Of a DNA stretch of 64,000 nucleotides, positions 46,278 to 58,900 are shown in pieces; position 1 is the stretch's first letter, and every line of letters begins with the position of its first letter. The stretch spans positions 124,001-188,000 of the forward strand of contig ML986595.1 of NCBI GenBank assembly GCA_010094045.1. The letters are read 5' to 3'. This stretch comes from Lojkania enalia (taxonomy: Eukaryota > Ascomycota > Dothideomycetes > Pleosporales). The translations under genes and the position numbers were made by a program. The notes beneath the pieces were generated by a model. The model worked only from the letters and a program-made list of their open reading frames with translations. It was not told where the DNA came from and did not search any database.

Positions 46278-47283
46278 TCAACGAGTCTCGACGGAAACTT
46301 CCGTGGCAGAAACCGGGGCGCTAGGCTTTCCCATGCTCTTGAGTTCTGAGCCCTGCCCGCTTTGGGCCCTTTTTCGTCCCGTGAAGCCAAAGTGGTGGTG
46401 GCTGGACGGGGGTCTTTCCTCGTCCTTGGCGTCGGTGTTGTCTCCAAACCGCGCAAAAAGCCCACGTTTCTTTACTGGCTTGGGCTCGTCGTTCAAGCCT
46501 ACATCCTCGAAACCTTCCTCGGCCGTCGCATTCTCTGGGTGGTAGTCGCTGCGGCGCTCTTGTAATGAAGATCGCGGTGGGGCGCGAGAACGACGGATAT
46601 CGAGGGACCGCCTGGCATCAAACGACCTTCGGGTATCAAAAGACCCGCGAGGAAGATCGAGACATTCAGGAATAGGTGATCGGGCAGAGATGTCCTGGTC
46701 GCCGGTCAGCACATGGAGATTGCCGCTCTACCCTTCAATGGAGGCCTACGAATGATCTTCTGTAGGATTCAAAACTCTCCCGCGAAATGCTGAATGGCTC
46801 ATTCTCGCTAAGGAGGCTTCGGTGGTTGGATGACGTTGTCGAGGTATTGGATTTGGAGTGCCAGAAACTTGGTTTCTCCGGAGGCGAAGGCTGGCGCAAA
46901 AGTCAATACTCGCTCTTTCATTGCTCGTGTTTGCCAATTGCTACTTCTCGGCACAGAATACTGCAAGGCGCAACAAGGGGCTTCAATCCATACCGGTAGG
47001 TATACTCCGCTGTCGTTGATCTCTGCTGGCATGGTAAGCGCCTGCTCATTAAGCCACAGCCCCGCTATTTGCGACGCATTGCTGGGGGCACAAAAGGAAA
47101 GCGCTCAGCGGCATCGGAATATTCCTTACCACTCAATTTATACTCGGTAGGCTCCTTGATGTCGAGAGGCTTCGAGCCGGCGACGGGGGTCTTCTGGAAA
47201 TCGCCTGCGGGACCGCCGCTCTGCTGCTGGCCGTCAATTACTTCTGCGCCACCAGCGCGGCGGAACGGATTGCGGAGTGGCAT
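46278..47283 (-). CDS. Conserved fungal protein of unknown function
   Basis: Four exons, 47283-47130, 47022-46994, 46890-46750 and 46694-46278, give 246 residues. Introns are 107, 103 and 55 nt, and the second exon is only 29 nt. The joins yield TEYKLSEINDSGVYLPPSPP and ESYRRSFDISARSPIPE, which read smoothly. The start is MPLRNPFRRAGG; a further ATG at 47307 is in frame but less likely. The protein is hydrophilic and Ser/Arg/Pro-rich, with imperfect repeats of the form SFDTRRSFDARRSLDIRRS and a KPVKKRGLFARFGD patch followed by a His run. It has no signal peptide, membrane helix or known domain. I recall similar proteins, annotated as hypothetical, in other filamentous ascomycetes. Such Arg/Ser modules are often phosphorylated, which is inference. 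Confidence 0.82.
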
Positions 47284-50200
47284 GGCGGGCGGAAAGGTGC
47301 TGAACACGAGTGAGCGTCGCTGGAAACAGTAGCGGCGGAAACTGGCTCAGGCGCGGCGAGGGCTGGCCGTGGTCGTGGTGGTGGACGTGGGCTGAGGTAG
47401 AAGAAAGATGCACCAGGATCAGTTGGTAGTGTTGCGAGTTCAAGTCTCTCGCAGGCTGGGTGGACTTCGTCATGACTTCCGCCGTGCCGGCACCAAGAAA
47501 GGCAGGCGCCGACCGGAAGGCTCGGCCGCCGGTGCCACTGATCGCCTGTTCCCACGATGGCCGTGGCCAGCAGCGAACAGGAGAGCGTCGACAGACTGAC
47601 AAACACACTTACACATACGCACTACTCCCGCTCTCGCTCTGTCGACGTCGTGCCTGGCGTGACGATGACTCTCTGCATCGGTGGTGTGCCTTTGCGGTAT
47701 CACTCCATCGGCGGGGTCTGATGCCTGAACCTGCACGTCTCAGATCGGACACTTTCGACGCAACCCAGTCCCTGCATAGATCAGGAACCAACGGTGAGGG
47801 GCTGTCTTCAGCCAGCTGAGAGCATTGGCTAGGGTAACCTGCTGCTGGACGTGATGAGGCTTGAAAGTCAATACTTCTCGCAAGAAACTGCTCGATCGTG
47901 GCCTCAGACCACCGCCGCCACACCAGAGCGCATGCGCCCGGCGCCACTCGCTGCTCCATCAGCCTAACTGTGTTGTGCGACGACGGAGCCAGGCACACAA
48001 TGCCCCTGGACCCTGGCTGCCAGCGTGGACTGGGACGTGGTCGGCTCGAGACCCTCTGAGTTGGAGGGCCTCCGGCTTGGGAAACAAAAATTGCCTTCTT
48101 AGGTCATGATACTCAGCGTCGTGTAGCAGCCACCCCAATACGGAACCAGGAGGATTGCATTGCCTGGGTTTCAGGGCTGAAGTTGGCTAAGCATGCTGCA
48201 CGTGGAATCTCTGATCACTCTATGATGCGTGCGTCTGCTGCGGAACCTCGAACTGGTCTGGCATGATTCCTCACATAGATTGGGTTTGAATAAAATATCC
48301 TGTGCGAGAATTGCCCTCTGGAATGGCAATTGCGGCTGACGAGCCCTCTCGAAACGGGAGCGGACTGTCTCCGTGACGAGCGCAGCTTCAAAGCTGATGC
48401 GGGTTGAGCACGATATCGGCCTGGCCGCGGTCTGGCGCAACAAGGTTCGGAATGCTTCTCGCTATTGTCGTGATCTGGTTTCTGGTATCCGGCATGGTTA
48501 GTTCCACCATACAAGGTCGTACAAGCCAATGTTGGTGAGCTGCACAACCTCACCCGGTAGAGAACTTATGACGGCGAATAACTCTAGAAGCCTAGTTTAG
48601 AAGCGGTTTCTGCCTGCCTTGTCTATGGCGTTGCAGCCGCCAGTGCTCTCACTGGCGGAGCGCCAAACCATCCTATCGAATCAAGTTCTTCAGGCCTCCC
48701 TGAACGCAGGCAAAGTATCTTGTTTCTGCAGGGGTTGACTGCACACATGTATCGAGCTTGAGTCAAGTAGCGAGTGGCAAATGCCTGCAGAAGGTGATTT
48801 ATCGATATCGTCTAGAGAAGCCAAAATGATCCGCTTGTGCATGTACAAGGGGCACGAGAGAAAAAACCCTAACTACTGCAACAGAATTTGCGCCGAGGTC
48901 TTGCATCTAGGGCTCCAAGCACCATGATGCGACGTGGAGAGTGCACTTGATGTGCGCTAACAGGTCAGATTCTCCATTAGATTGTAGGACTTATTATCAC
49001 TGATACACTTTCAAACCTTCAGATCCTAGTTACAACGCGGAATTGGGACGTTCCATCATTGGAGGTTTGGTTGGACTTGAACAGCCCTGTACGATTCTAG
49101 AGCTCTGCATGCTGCTCGCGGTGGGATAGTAGGATGCGGTCTCGATCTTAGTAGTACGCCCTGGCCTGGTTCCGGGCACCTGAATGCGCTGGTACGCCTC
49201 AGTGTGGCGGATGCATTAGGATACCCGATCTTGAGGCCGCGGAAGCGAAAAAGCGTTGTGTTGTTGGGGGAGCCAGCTCCCTTTCAAGGTTTCTCCGCCT
49301 GTAAGGTGCCCAATGGAGATCATGTGCTGCTAATATTGGAGTTTGTGGGAATATTGGTATTCTGTGCTAGAGCGTCTTTAGGGATCTCAATACAATGGCG
49401 ACTACATTGTTCGTAGCTGAGCATAGAAGCGGTGTAGACGGGTGGTTGCGGTCTCACAGATGCTGTGCTGGGTGGCATCAATATGGCTGCAGTAGCATGC
49501 GCAGCAGCCCAGGGTGACGGTGGCCGTATTTTCACGGCCTGCGCGTGCCCCGGCATGTACATACGCATGTAGCAGCAACCAAAGTCTGCTCATCTCTGGG
49601 CATCCATCAAGGTGGAGCAGTTAGCATTGTAATTGTGATGAGGCGGGTAGTCGGAGGGCCTGGAGCCGGTTGCTGGAAACGCTGGACCAGGGCTTGTCGA
49701 TAAACAGGCACACACGAACTCCACAGGACCGGCGAACGGCGTCGACGGAGTGACACCAAGGGCCAACGCTGTGTCTAGCTCATGGCGGGCTGGGATATTG
49801 GGAACTGCCTGTGCTGCCTTGTTGAGGAGACGGCAAAACGGCGCAGAGAACACATGAACGACGCTAGATACTTGTCCTCTGGAGGGGCGTTTGCGTCATA
49901 ATAATTGCATCCGTCAGACTGAACCAGCCAGGAACGTAGGGGCGCTGCAAGGACTACATACAGCAGTCGTAGTAAGCAGCAACTGAGGCACGGCAGAATT
50001 TTAGACAGGTGTTTCCAACTGCCGCCCTGTAGGCCCGGTGAGACCCCGGATGTCGCGCGGAGGCGCCTGCATTCGACCGGTGTGAGGACCATTATTGTTG
50101 TTGTTACTTCTATTATTCATGATGGCAAAATCCTCTGCTACCGCTGGTCGACTGAGAGAGGAGAAGAGAGCAGGCCGAGGATTGCCTTTTGAGCGGGCTC

Positions 50201-51756
50201 TCGGATGGGTGTGGTCGGCGTTTGTTTGCGAGATTAAGGACTTGTGGGCATAAAAACTGAGCTGCCCCGTGCAGAAAACACTCCCGTCATGGCAGTGGCC
50301 CCAAACCAGAAACGGACTTCGGGTGATCAAACGCATGCGCTCCCCCGGCCGCGAGGCGCGACGGTGGTGACGGCCAAGGGGGGCGCGACGCCATTCCCTT
50401 CACTGGGCGTTGCGCGGCTTGAGAGCAAGGAGTGGCGCTCGCTCGAGCCATATGCGTTGCGGAGCCACGTCAGGGCGACTCTTGAGTAGTGACCTCTCGC
50501 GAACCCCCGATATCCAATACTCGTACGTAGTCAGACCTACATGTGTATGTATGTACCTGCTGGGAATGCAGGACTTAACCTCCCGACAGATGCCGCGCTG
50601 CGTGGGCGTGCGTGTGCCATTGGTCGTCTACATGGCCCGCGGCTCGTATTTGCTCGACGGCGAGAGTGCCGATCCAGAGACGGTTTGATGTTTCTAACCT
50701 CCGACGGCCTCACATCACGTCGCGATGCGATGCTATTTCCAGCACGCGCGCATGGCCTACCGTGCGCTAAACGCCTCGCTCCTGCTTGCAAGCCTAGGAT
50801 CCCAGGATTGCCTGCTGGCCGAATCGTGGCTGGATTTCCAGCGGACGGGACGTGGAGCGCTGCCAATCCATGTCCATGCTCCATCATGATCCATGCTGCT
50901 CGCCCCGTGCCTCTATGGCATGCTGCTGTGGGCACGGCGGACTCCTGGAGCTCCCCGGGATGCGCACCATTCATGCCTGAAAGGTGCCGTTGTTTCCTTC
51001 GCGCTGGATCTTGGTGGAGTCCTAGCGCTGGCGGCGTATGTAGATCGTCTCCTGACGCCGCAAGCAATATATTTCCTTATCCCCCATGTTCTCCCATCGG
51101 ACAGTGACTTGCCCTTAGTACTGCTCCTGCTCCTCCAGGCGTACGCTCCACCAAACGAAGATCCCCAGTGATGCACGAGGTCTGCAAGCTGTTTCCCGGC
51201 TAGCTGTCCTCTGCCGCCCCGACAACTCTGATCCACTGGTGATACTCGTTTATCCCCTCCTGCTCCCAGGAGCCTCCACGTTCGCTACCCGACTCTCGCC
51301 GCCGTTTCCCCGGACCAAATCCTTTCACCATCCGCCGAGCTCAATCCGTACTGTAGCTCCAAAGGCCACCGTTGGAGCTTTACTCTCGCTTTTCGCCTCA
51401 GCTCTTCCGTTGCCATTAATTATCACGGGGCCGTCGCTGCGTCAACGGCCAAGACAATCAAGCAACCACCACGACGTGTGCATGTGAACGCAATTTATTA
51501 ATCCGGGAAAACCAACACCGTCCTGTCGCTTCCTAGCCCCACCTACACTCTCTCGCCTTATCTTCGCCAACCTTCGTTTCCTCTCAATATTTGGACAGCT
51601 CCCTCCCCGACACTGCACTATCGTCGCCATCCTCATTGGGAAAGACCTAGTCGACGAGCACCTTCCTGGAGCTGGCCCAACTCTCGGCCTCTTCCGTCAC
51701 TTCCTCCTATTCTTATCCCAGCCTAGGTCACTAAGACCTCTCTTCCCGTTGCAACA
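47284..51756. other. Gene-poor 4.5 kb
   Basis: Many short overlapping frames are present on both strands (for example 47609-47998 minus, 50537-51067 minus, 50541-51107 plus) with no family resemblance. The first 300 bp are the promoter and leader of the preceding gene. The last 500 bp (51.25-51.75 kb) are pyrimidine-rich on the plus strand, as expected for the leader of the following gene. No tRNA could be folded from the TTC-box-like strings near 47440. Confidence 0.45.
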
Positions 51757-53258
51757 ATGGGCAAAAAATTCTTTACCGGCTGGGAGTTATGGCAGCAAAT
51801 GACTTTTGTGAGTCCGCCCTTTCTCCCTCCAATGAGTCGGATTTTGCTAACAACATGACAGGTATTGGCCTGCGGAATTGTAAGACGTCGTTACAGGATA
51901 GCTTTGGTTAACTGTGCTAACAATCGCAGGTCGCCACTATTTTTCTCGGATTGTGCAAACTGCAATATGATAGATATAAGATACGGAAGTACGACAAAGT
52001 AGAGAAGGGAAAGACCGCGCAAACACCTGAAATGCTCGAGTCACAGCCGATAAACAAAGACGAGGACGTTCCATTCGGTATCAGAGCCATCGAGAGCGGA
52101 ATCGAAGTTGACGGTGTGTGGATATCGAGATCGAACACCCCCGTCACTAGCAGTCGGTCCTCGATCAACGAAGGAAAGCTCCCACGCAGCCACAACAGTT
52201 CCCAGCTCGAGCTTCCCAAGGCTGCGCATGGCACTTCAAGTCGCGCTAGCTCAACTTCAGCCTTTGATCGCGCCGTGTCGGCCGAACGCATTCCCACGAA
52301 TGAGTCTCGCTCATCATCTCCCGGTCGAGAGAATGCCAACCATTTCCGCGGACGACCACCTGTCACATATTCACGATATAGCAATCCTAATATCAACCGG
52401 AATTCATCAGCCCTGTATGCTCTAGAGGGGCAGGACGCAGGGTCTTCTTTAGGTAAGATATCTTGGAGCCCTAAGGTAGTAGCTGGACACTAATAGTGGG
52501 CTACAGCACACGAAGCCAACAATGGCCAGGCCAGTTCCTCCAACTCTGGAAAGTCTAGCATCCGAACCAGCGATGAATCCGACTACATGCAGATGACCAT
52601 TCCTGCAGGCAGGCCATACGAAGCAGCATACATTAACCCCCGAAATTCAACATTAGCAGTTCCAATCGATCCGAGGACGGATCTTGATCTTTTGCAAAGC
52701 CACCGCCTCTCCCATGTGGCAGAGACGGGCCAATTAACCCCAAGAGTCCGTCGCCCAGGACTAAGTGGAGAATGGGCAAGCACGGCCGATGTCAGATCTC
52801 CCCAAGAAATCTCATCGTCTAACGGTGTCGACTACTTTGTGCCCCTCCCTCGACAAAAGACCCCCTCTCCTCCACTTGCCCCTACCATACCGGAAGAAAT
52901 GCCCTCTACGTCCAAGTTCAGCCACGATGCTCACTCTTCCAACCAAGTCAGACAGGCAGTCCCGCTTCTTGAGACATACCACACATCCGACTCCCCTCTC
53001 CCTCAGACTTACCAACCTCGAGGTCCTCAACACGAATATGATGAGTCTTCGTATGCTGTCCAGACCGCCCAGAACCAGCGCCAAGACCAAGTGCTACGCA
53101 AGGTCAATTCCGGCTTTGAGATTCTCCGTCCGGGCACGTTTGGGGAACCTCCAAGCCCAGAGGAGCTGAACGGCGACAAGCGACAATCCAAGCGACTACA
53201 AAAGAAAAGACGCCCATCTGATGGATCAAGACCATCGCATTTCGTCGAGCAGGTTTAA
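51757..53258 (+). CDS. Single-pass membrane protein, conserved in fungi, unknown role
   Basis: Four exons, 51757-51807, 51862-51879, 51930-52452 and 52507-53258, give 447 residues. The second exon is just 18 nt (six codons); all three introns are 50-54 nt. The join gives MTFVLACGIVATIFLGLCKL, one transmembrane helix at about residues 15-34, preceded by MGKKFFTGWELWQQ and followed by a basic stop-transfer segment (YDRYKIRKYDK). The remaining 400 residues are a disordered cytosolic tail rich in Ser, Pro, Arg and Asn, with a conserved-looking closing motif around FEILRPGTFGEPPSPEEL. It ends in a basic KRLQKKRRPS patch. I recognise the N-terminal helix from fungal hypothetical proteins, but know no function. 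Confidence 0.85.
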
Positions 53259-55909
53259 TCGAGCCTCGTTGCTTTCGTAGAGGAATAGGATGGAGCATTA
53301 AGTGAGTGCTGAATAGAGGGTATTGAAAACGCCTCTCATCCAGCCCAAAGCCCTGGTTCACTCAACACACGAGGCGCAACCTCGGTGCTGGATCTCCTAA
53401 TCTATGTATGTATGACATAATCATCATTGGCGTTTCTTGGGTAAGCCCTTTTCTCTCAAGCAAGATTATATGGTCTCATAGCTAGTCAGCAAGAGGCCAC
53501 TGCATTGGAGTATTGCAAGCGTGCTCGCCCGGTCACATATTTTCGGGATTTGTTTCGGCGGCTGTATACATGTTTGTGGACTCTTTGGGATTGCTTTTAT
53601 CAGTATGATACAGGCTTGGAAATTTTGGCATCGGCTCCGAGGGCATTCATAGCCCATGCATTTTGCTTGGGACTGCATCAAAAGTGGCATCGTAAAAAAA
53701 AGGGGGCGTTTTATGAATATACAAACTTTTAATGATAGCAGTGGATGCATTATACATATTGGTCCACTTTCAAACACTTGAAGATATTGTCATTGTAGCC
53801 CTTTTGCCTTGTAGGGTATGTGATAAGTGCGCAATTCGGGATGCGAGGATGTTTGACTCGGATGTGTGCTGGTTAGTAAGTGCTTGCATACAGAACCGCG
53901 CTCATTTTAGTGGACAGCTATGGGATTCCTTATTCGATTACCTTACGGGACGAAAGAGGGCTGCGCAATAATCTGATTGACTGCCTTTCTTCATAGCAAT
54001 AAGAACAGCAAAACAAATGTATAAACAAGTAGGCCTTTGTTTGTCGTACGATAGACTGAAGTGTCGCGGAGTTAAGGTTCTGAACGTAATACGAGCTGAA
54101 GGCTGAGTGGCTTGCCCATCTTCCCTCCCCTCGCTTCCTGGGACCCCTGGAACGCAAAAAGTAAAAAAAGGCAAAGGTAGACATCAGCGAATTGTGTGGC
54201 AGGCTTTGTGGGATCTTCGGCTAGGATTGTTATGGATGGGACAGTGGAGGCTGAGGAAATGGATTGGAATTTTCCTCCTCTCCACCCCCTAGAGACGTGA
54301 AAGCAGAAAAAGGAAAATGTGAACAGCGAATTATGTCACAGGGCTTTGGGATCTTCTACTAGGATTGTTATGGATGAGGCGGTGGAGGCTGGCAATATGG
54401 ATTGGACTTCAATGCTGGCGCTAGCCCCTGGATGTGTGGCTTGTGGCGGACGGGATGGGAGAGGGAATTATGTAAGCGATTCCAGAGGGCCGGGGGGCCA
54501 GGGGCGAGGCCACGTGCTGCATGGGAACAACGATGTCAAATGCTGTCAGCAGCCAAGCAGTGGGAAATTTGCAATTGGATCAAATGCGGGGGACGGGTAG
54601 CCGAGCAATGTGAATCAATAATTCCAATCACACATTTATCGCTGGCGCCTAGCTACTTTGCGTCATTAATGGCATGGCGTGAGTGAATTTAAGAAAAAAA
54701 AAAACCTCCCCCTGTTTGCGCGAATGTTTAATGGTGAGGGGTTAGCGATGCGTCGGCTACGTGTTTTGTGGAAATTTGAGCATTGACTTTGCTCCTGTGG
54801 GGTTGTTTTTGGTTGGTCAGGCATATCGTTAGCTGGCTGTCTCGTCTCTTGTCGTTTTGCGCATTTGCCTTTGTTTCTCCCAGAGCTTCGGTTCGAAATT
54901 CTGCATCGAAACGCGGGTGTGTTTTTGGGTGGTGGTGATAGCGGGCTTGTGTGCAGCTGACAGACCTATTGTATTTTCTTCGGTGAGACTTGTGATGGTG
55001 TCGGGGTTGGGCACCGCGTTACTAATCGATAGATGTACAAAATCCTGGCGTATGTACAACCACGCTGGAAGACATGTATGAGGCGTTCGCAGACGGACTT
55101 TTTCGAAACACAAAGTCAGGAATTTCCTTCAAGGATTTTTTGGATTACGATGGATGGGGACCCGAGCAATCTTTTTATGTGAGGGTTTTGAAGTACATAC
55201 GTGGAATTATGGCACGTCCGATCCTGTTCCTGCGCAGATAATTGCCGTGCGCCGGACACCATGCTATTAAATATGGGAAGTGGTGTACTTGGAGGTTTCA
55301 CTTTTACATCCTCGCATTAAGTTAGAGACGTATTCTCTATATAAAGTTTTGGGAGATGACTTTTCGATAATGAAGACCATTGCCAGATAGCGACCTGTCA
55401 AGTCTTTCGAACGGCTTGATGCGTATTGCATGGTCTGCTCTAAATAAATTCACTAGATTCTCATTCATCCCTATAATAAGAACAAGAGTTTAGGTTCATG
55501 GCAAGACCGCACTATTGCTGATTTGTTACACACAATTATGCACAACTTTCGTGCGAAAATTATCACACCCCAGTTGAGTTTAGTGTCAGGCGTCCGATAT
55601 GCCCTATGATCGACTTAATCAAGGCGTTCATTTCCCCCGGCAATTTTTTGCCTTCTAGGGCTGATAGCTAAGCTTACCATCAAGGGATATGATCCTGATT
55701 CCATCGATAGCAGACAAAGCACAGACTTGTCACTTTTATGTACCCTTTAGGAACTTCGTCGATACTTCTTTGTTTACTACACATTACATGAGTCTCAAAC
55801 AATTAGCCTTAAAACATTCGCTGTTGAAGGAAGAAATCCTAGCTCAAAAATAACACCGCCTTTCGAACAAGTCCCAGTCAGCATCTCAACCACTTAAAGA
55901 TCATGAGTT
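53259..55909. other. Intergenic 2.6 kb with tandem duplication
   Basis: Contains the 3' region of the membrane-protein gene and a 138-bp tandem duplication (54123-54405). Frames at 53930-54184 and 54829-55113 overlap others and look like chance. Confidence 0.5.
54123..54405. repeat. Imperfect 138-bp tandem duplication
   Basis: The segment ending ATGGATTGG at 54267 is repeated with the same order of landmarks ending at 54405. The best-matching 85 bp (54183-54267 and 54321-54405) share CAGCGAATT, GGGATCTTC, TAGGATTGTTATGGATG, GTGGAGGCTG and ATGGATTGG. Upstream A-rich parts also match. Copies have diverged visibly. Confidence 0.75.
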
Positions 55910-58900
55910 CTATTCGAAATCCGCCTCATCCAAGAATTCACCATCGAGTATCCTACCAAGATGCGTCTTCTCCATCCCCTCACAATTTCGTCGAATATTT
56001 GATATTAAGGTATCGAGAAACCACGCTAGGCCGTCCTTCAAGCCCCAATTGCCCACTCGACCTTCAATGAGCCCATCGCATTCACCGTCTCTCCATCCTG
56101 TACTATTCGCAATGCTAGATCCAAGTACTCGCACAATTCGACATACTCCGCGAATAAACGGAGGTACAGTTTTCCAGAGAACAAGTTCAGTAAAATAATC
56201 AGTGTACGTGGCACTTCATCTAGATGGAATTTCTTCCCGACCGTATACGGGGCCAGGAAATCAAGCAGTTGATATGCTCGATTCGTTCGCGGAGCGTAAA
56301 GATGTAGCGTGACTTTTGCCGCCGTCCCCGCGTCTCAAATCTTTGGGAGCAGTTGCTCGGCCTCGAGAGGACTAAGGATGATCAACCGTCTTCCTTCTGT
56401 CCACCTAGGTGAAGAAAGAATCTATTGAACTAATCGCTAATAATTGTCTAACAGGTACGGAAACCGACGTCGGCTTGGTCCGAGTTCATCAGGTGACTAA
56501 TTTTGTTGAAGAGATCCTGGTCTTCCAGTCAGCCATGATGGTATGTCAATAATGCAAGTGCAATGACAATCTCCGGATGACTGAACTCGGAAAGGAGGGT
56601 TGGATTGCATTCGTTTCTAAAAGGAACTGCTAAATTTGTCGTTGGACATCGATTTCGGCCGAGGCCGAAGTTGACTCTCCACCGTTTTACCTCAAATATA
56701 AAGGCTGGCACACCCCCCAACAATGAGTCCCCTGATAAGCAGGAGTTGATTTTGCGTCGTGTCGGTCCAAAAGATTCCATTTTCAATAGCAGAAAGTTCA
56801 TTCTTCGTAAGATTTGGTTTCGCAACATATCGATAGACCGCGTCTCAAACGGTTTGCGGTTGATATCCGATAGAAAAGTCTGGCAGCCCCTTAGTTGCAA
56901 TATGGAGACTTAATAAGTCCAGAAGCTTGTTACTCGCTCGAATGGATAGATCTTTGACGCGTGTATATCTGCCCACCCGGCCGTCATTCATCTCAATCTC
57001 CGAAGGCAGTGTTTCCCTGACATCCTCGGCATATCGCGCGACTATATCCAAGATCTTGTAAACTATGATCCACCTCTCTAGGCTGTATTCGATGGATTTC
57101 TATGCCCCCATCGTATAGATTAGTTTGAATTTGACACTGAAGTTTTCGTCGCTCTCCACAATATCCTGAGACTTCGTGTAGAATAATTCTTGGGTATAGA
57201 GCAATTCTCGTCCAATAGATGCTCATTTAGTCAAGAAGCATTCAGTGCCCATGAGCTTAAATGAAATGACTTGCTCGGGTTGAGCTAGGTGGAACCTCGA
57301 TTCGCCATACCCCCCCTGATAAAGCATACTGAATGCTTTGGTTTGGCTTACATCAAACTTTAATACTCGGAAATAAGGCATATGGTAGGCGCGACGGTTG
57401 GCAAGTCCTCTGAGTTTCGAAACAGCATCTGGAGCATTTGCTTTGATTGCGCTTTTGCAACTGTGACTCTAACTAGCTGCGAACCGTCTGCCAAAGTCGC
57501 AGCGACCATAGGAACAATAACAGAAGACTTGCCCTTTCCCACGTTCAATTGCATTCCTTCATTATGGACGTCCGGTAGAGCCTTAATTTGATGCACAATT
57601 TCTTCTTGAACTTAGCGAATAATAATTTCACTGTCGGCCTCTAGGAGTAAGTTCTCTGGGGATTCGATAGGGTCCCAGTTTTCGTGACCACGGATTCTGC
57701 GTTCTTCCATGAAATCTAGAGGCTTGCCGGACGGCGAGACCAATATCCGGGCGCGTTGAAGTTCTGTCACTGCGAGTCCATATTTCATAATCGCATATAT
57801 GCCGATCCTGGGCAAAGCTCGCCGTCGTTCAGGATTCAATTGGCCGAGAAAAAACATTGGAGACGTTCTAGGTAGATTTTTGACGTGGGCCATGGTTCAT
57901 TGGAATAGATATTTGCTATTAGCAATTGTAGATACAAAGGCTTCGGCTACCCCCTTGAAGAGACTCGCACAGTCTTCTGAGAAGGTGAGGCGGCCTTGCC
58001 TAGAACTGTTACACCTTGTGGAACGTTCTCTTTGGGCGCCTCGAAACTTTCCGTTAGACTCGCAATGTACCGCTTCTCGCTTTTCCATTTTGCTTGGCCC
58101 TCTAGGGCTCGCCTGAGCTTACTCTGCAACGTCTCTTGCGGGGACACTACGGAATCTAAAGGGCCTTCCGAGGTCACTTCAAGGCTCTCCTCGGATAGGA
58201 GAGATGGCGGAATTTGTGGGGTAGAATTAAATAATATAGAAACTCACATAGAGCCAATAGCTTCCTCGAGGTTACTGGGTGGGGGAAAAGTAGAGCGAGT
58301 AGGTTGACTGCGGGGTTTCGATTGCTGGTTGAAGCGCCAAACTTGTGGAGAGGTTCCTCAAGTATTCATGGAATTTTCAAGTCTCAAACAAGTCATAAAC
58401 CTGGGCGAGATCTTAGTGATGACTTTCTGTGCATCAACGAACTTTGAGACGGTCTCGTTTGTAGGCATTTGAGGAACTGTGCGAGGCCACTGAATCACAA
58501 TTGTGCGTGCAATTCTCACTACTATTTGGCTATGACTCCCTTGATATAGCTGCTGCCTTCGCTATAACTATTCCTAGGTGGTTTACTAGCCCCACCTTGG
58601 TAGACTAGCCTCTGGCGAGTCCGCAAACGGTCTGAAATTCCGAATGAGGCCATGAATAATTTTTGGAGATGGATTGCCACCCAGCGGTAAAGCGAGCTGG
58701 TGGGTAGCGGGTAGATCGACCTAAGCAATTGGGGGCCTGAAGAATACTGTATGAGTTTGAATAAAGCTGCATATCTGTCGTTTGAGCACTGAGCCATGAA
58801 GGGATGAAAGTTGCACCATGCTCTCTAAAGGTAGAAGGATCACTAAGCAATTTCGAATAGCAATGTAGCAAGGTTAGATTCATCTCCTTAAAATTAATAT

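Noticed and set aside
47395..47465. tRNA-like strings (CAGTTGGTAGTG and GAGTTCAAGTC)
   Set aside because: The A-box- and B-box-like strings are too close together for an anticodon arm and no cloverleaf acceptor stem can be formed.
50537..51107. Overlapping sense and antisense frames of about 180 codons
   Set aside because: Mutual shadows in GC-rich sequence with no domain, signal or splice support.
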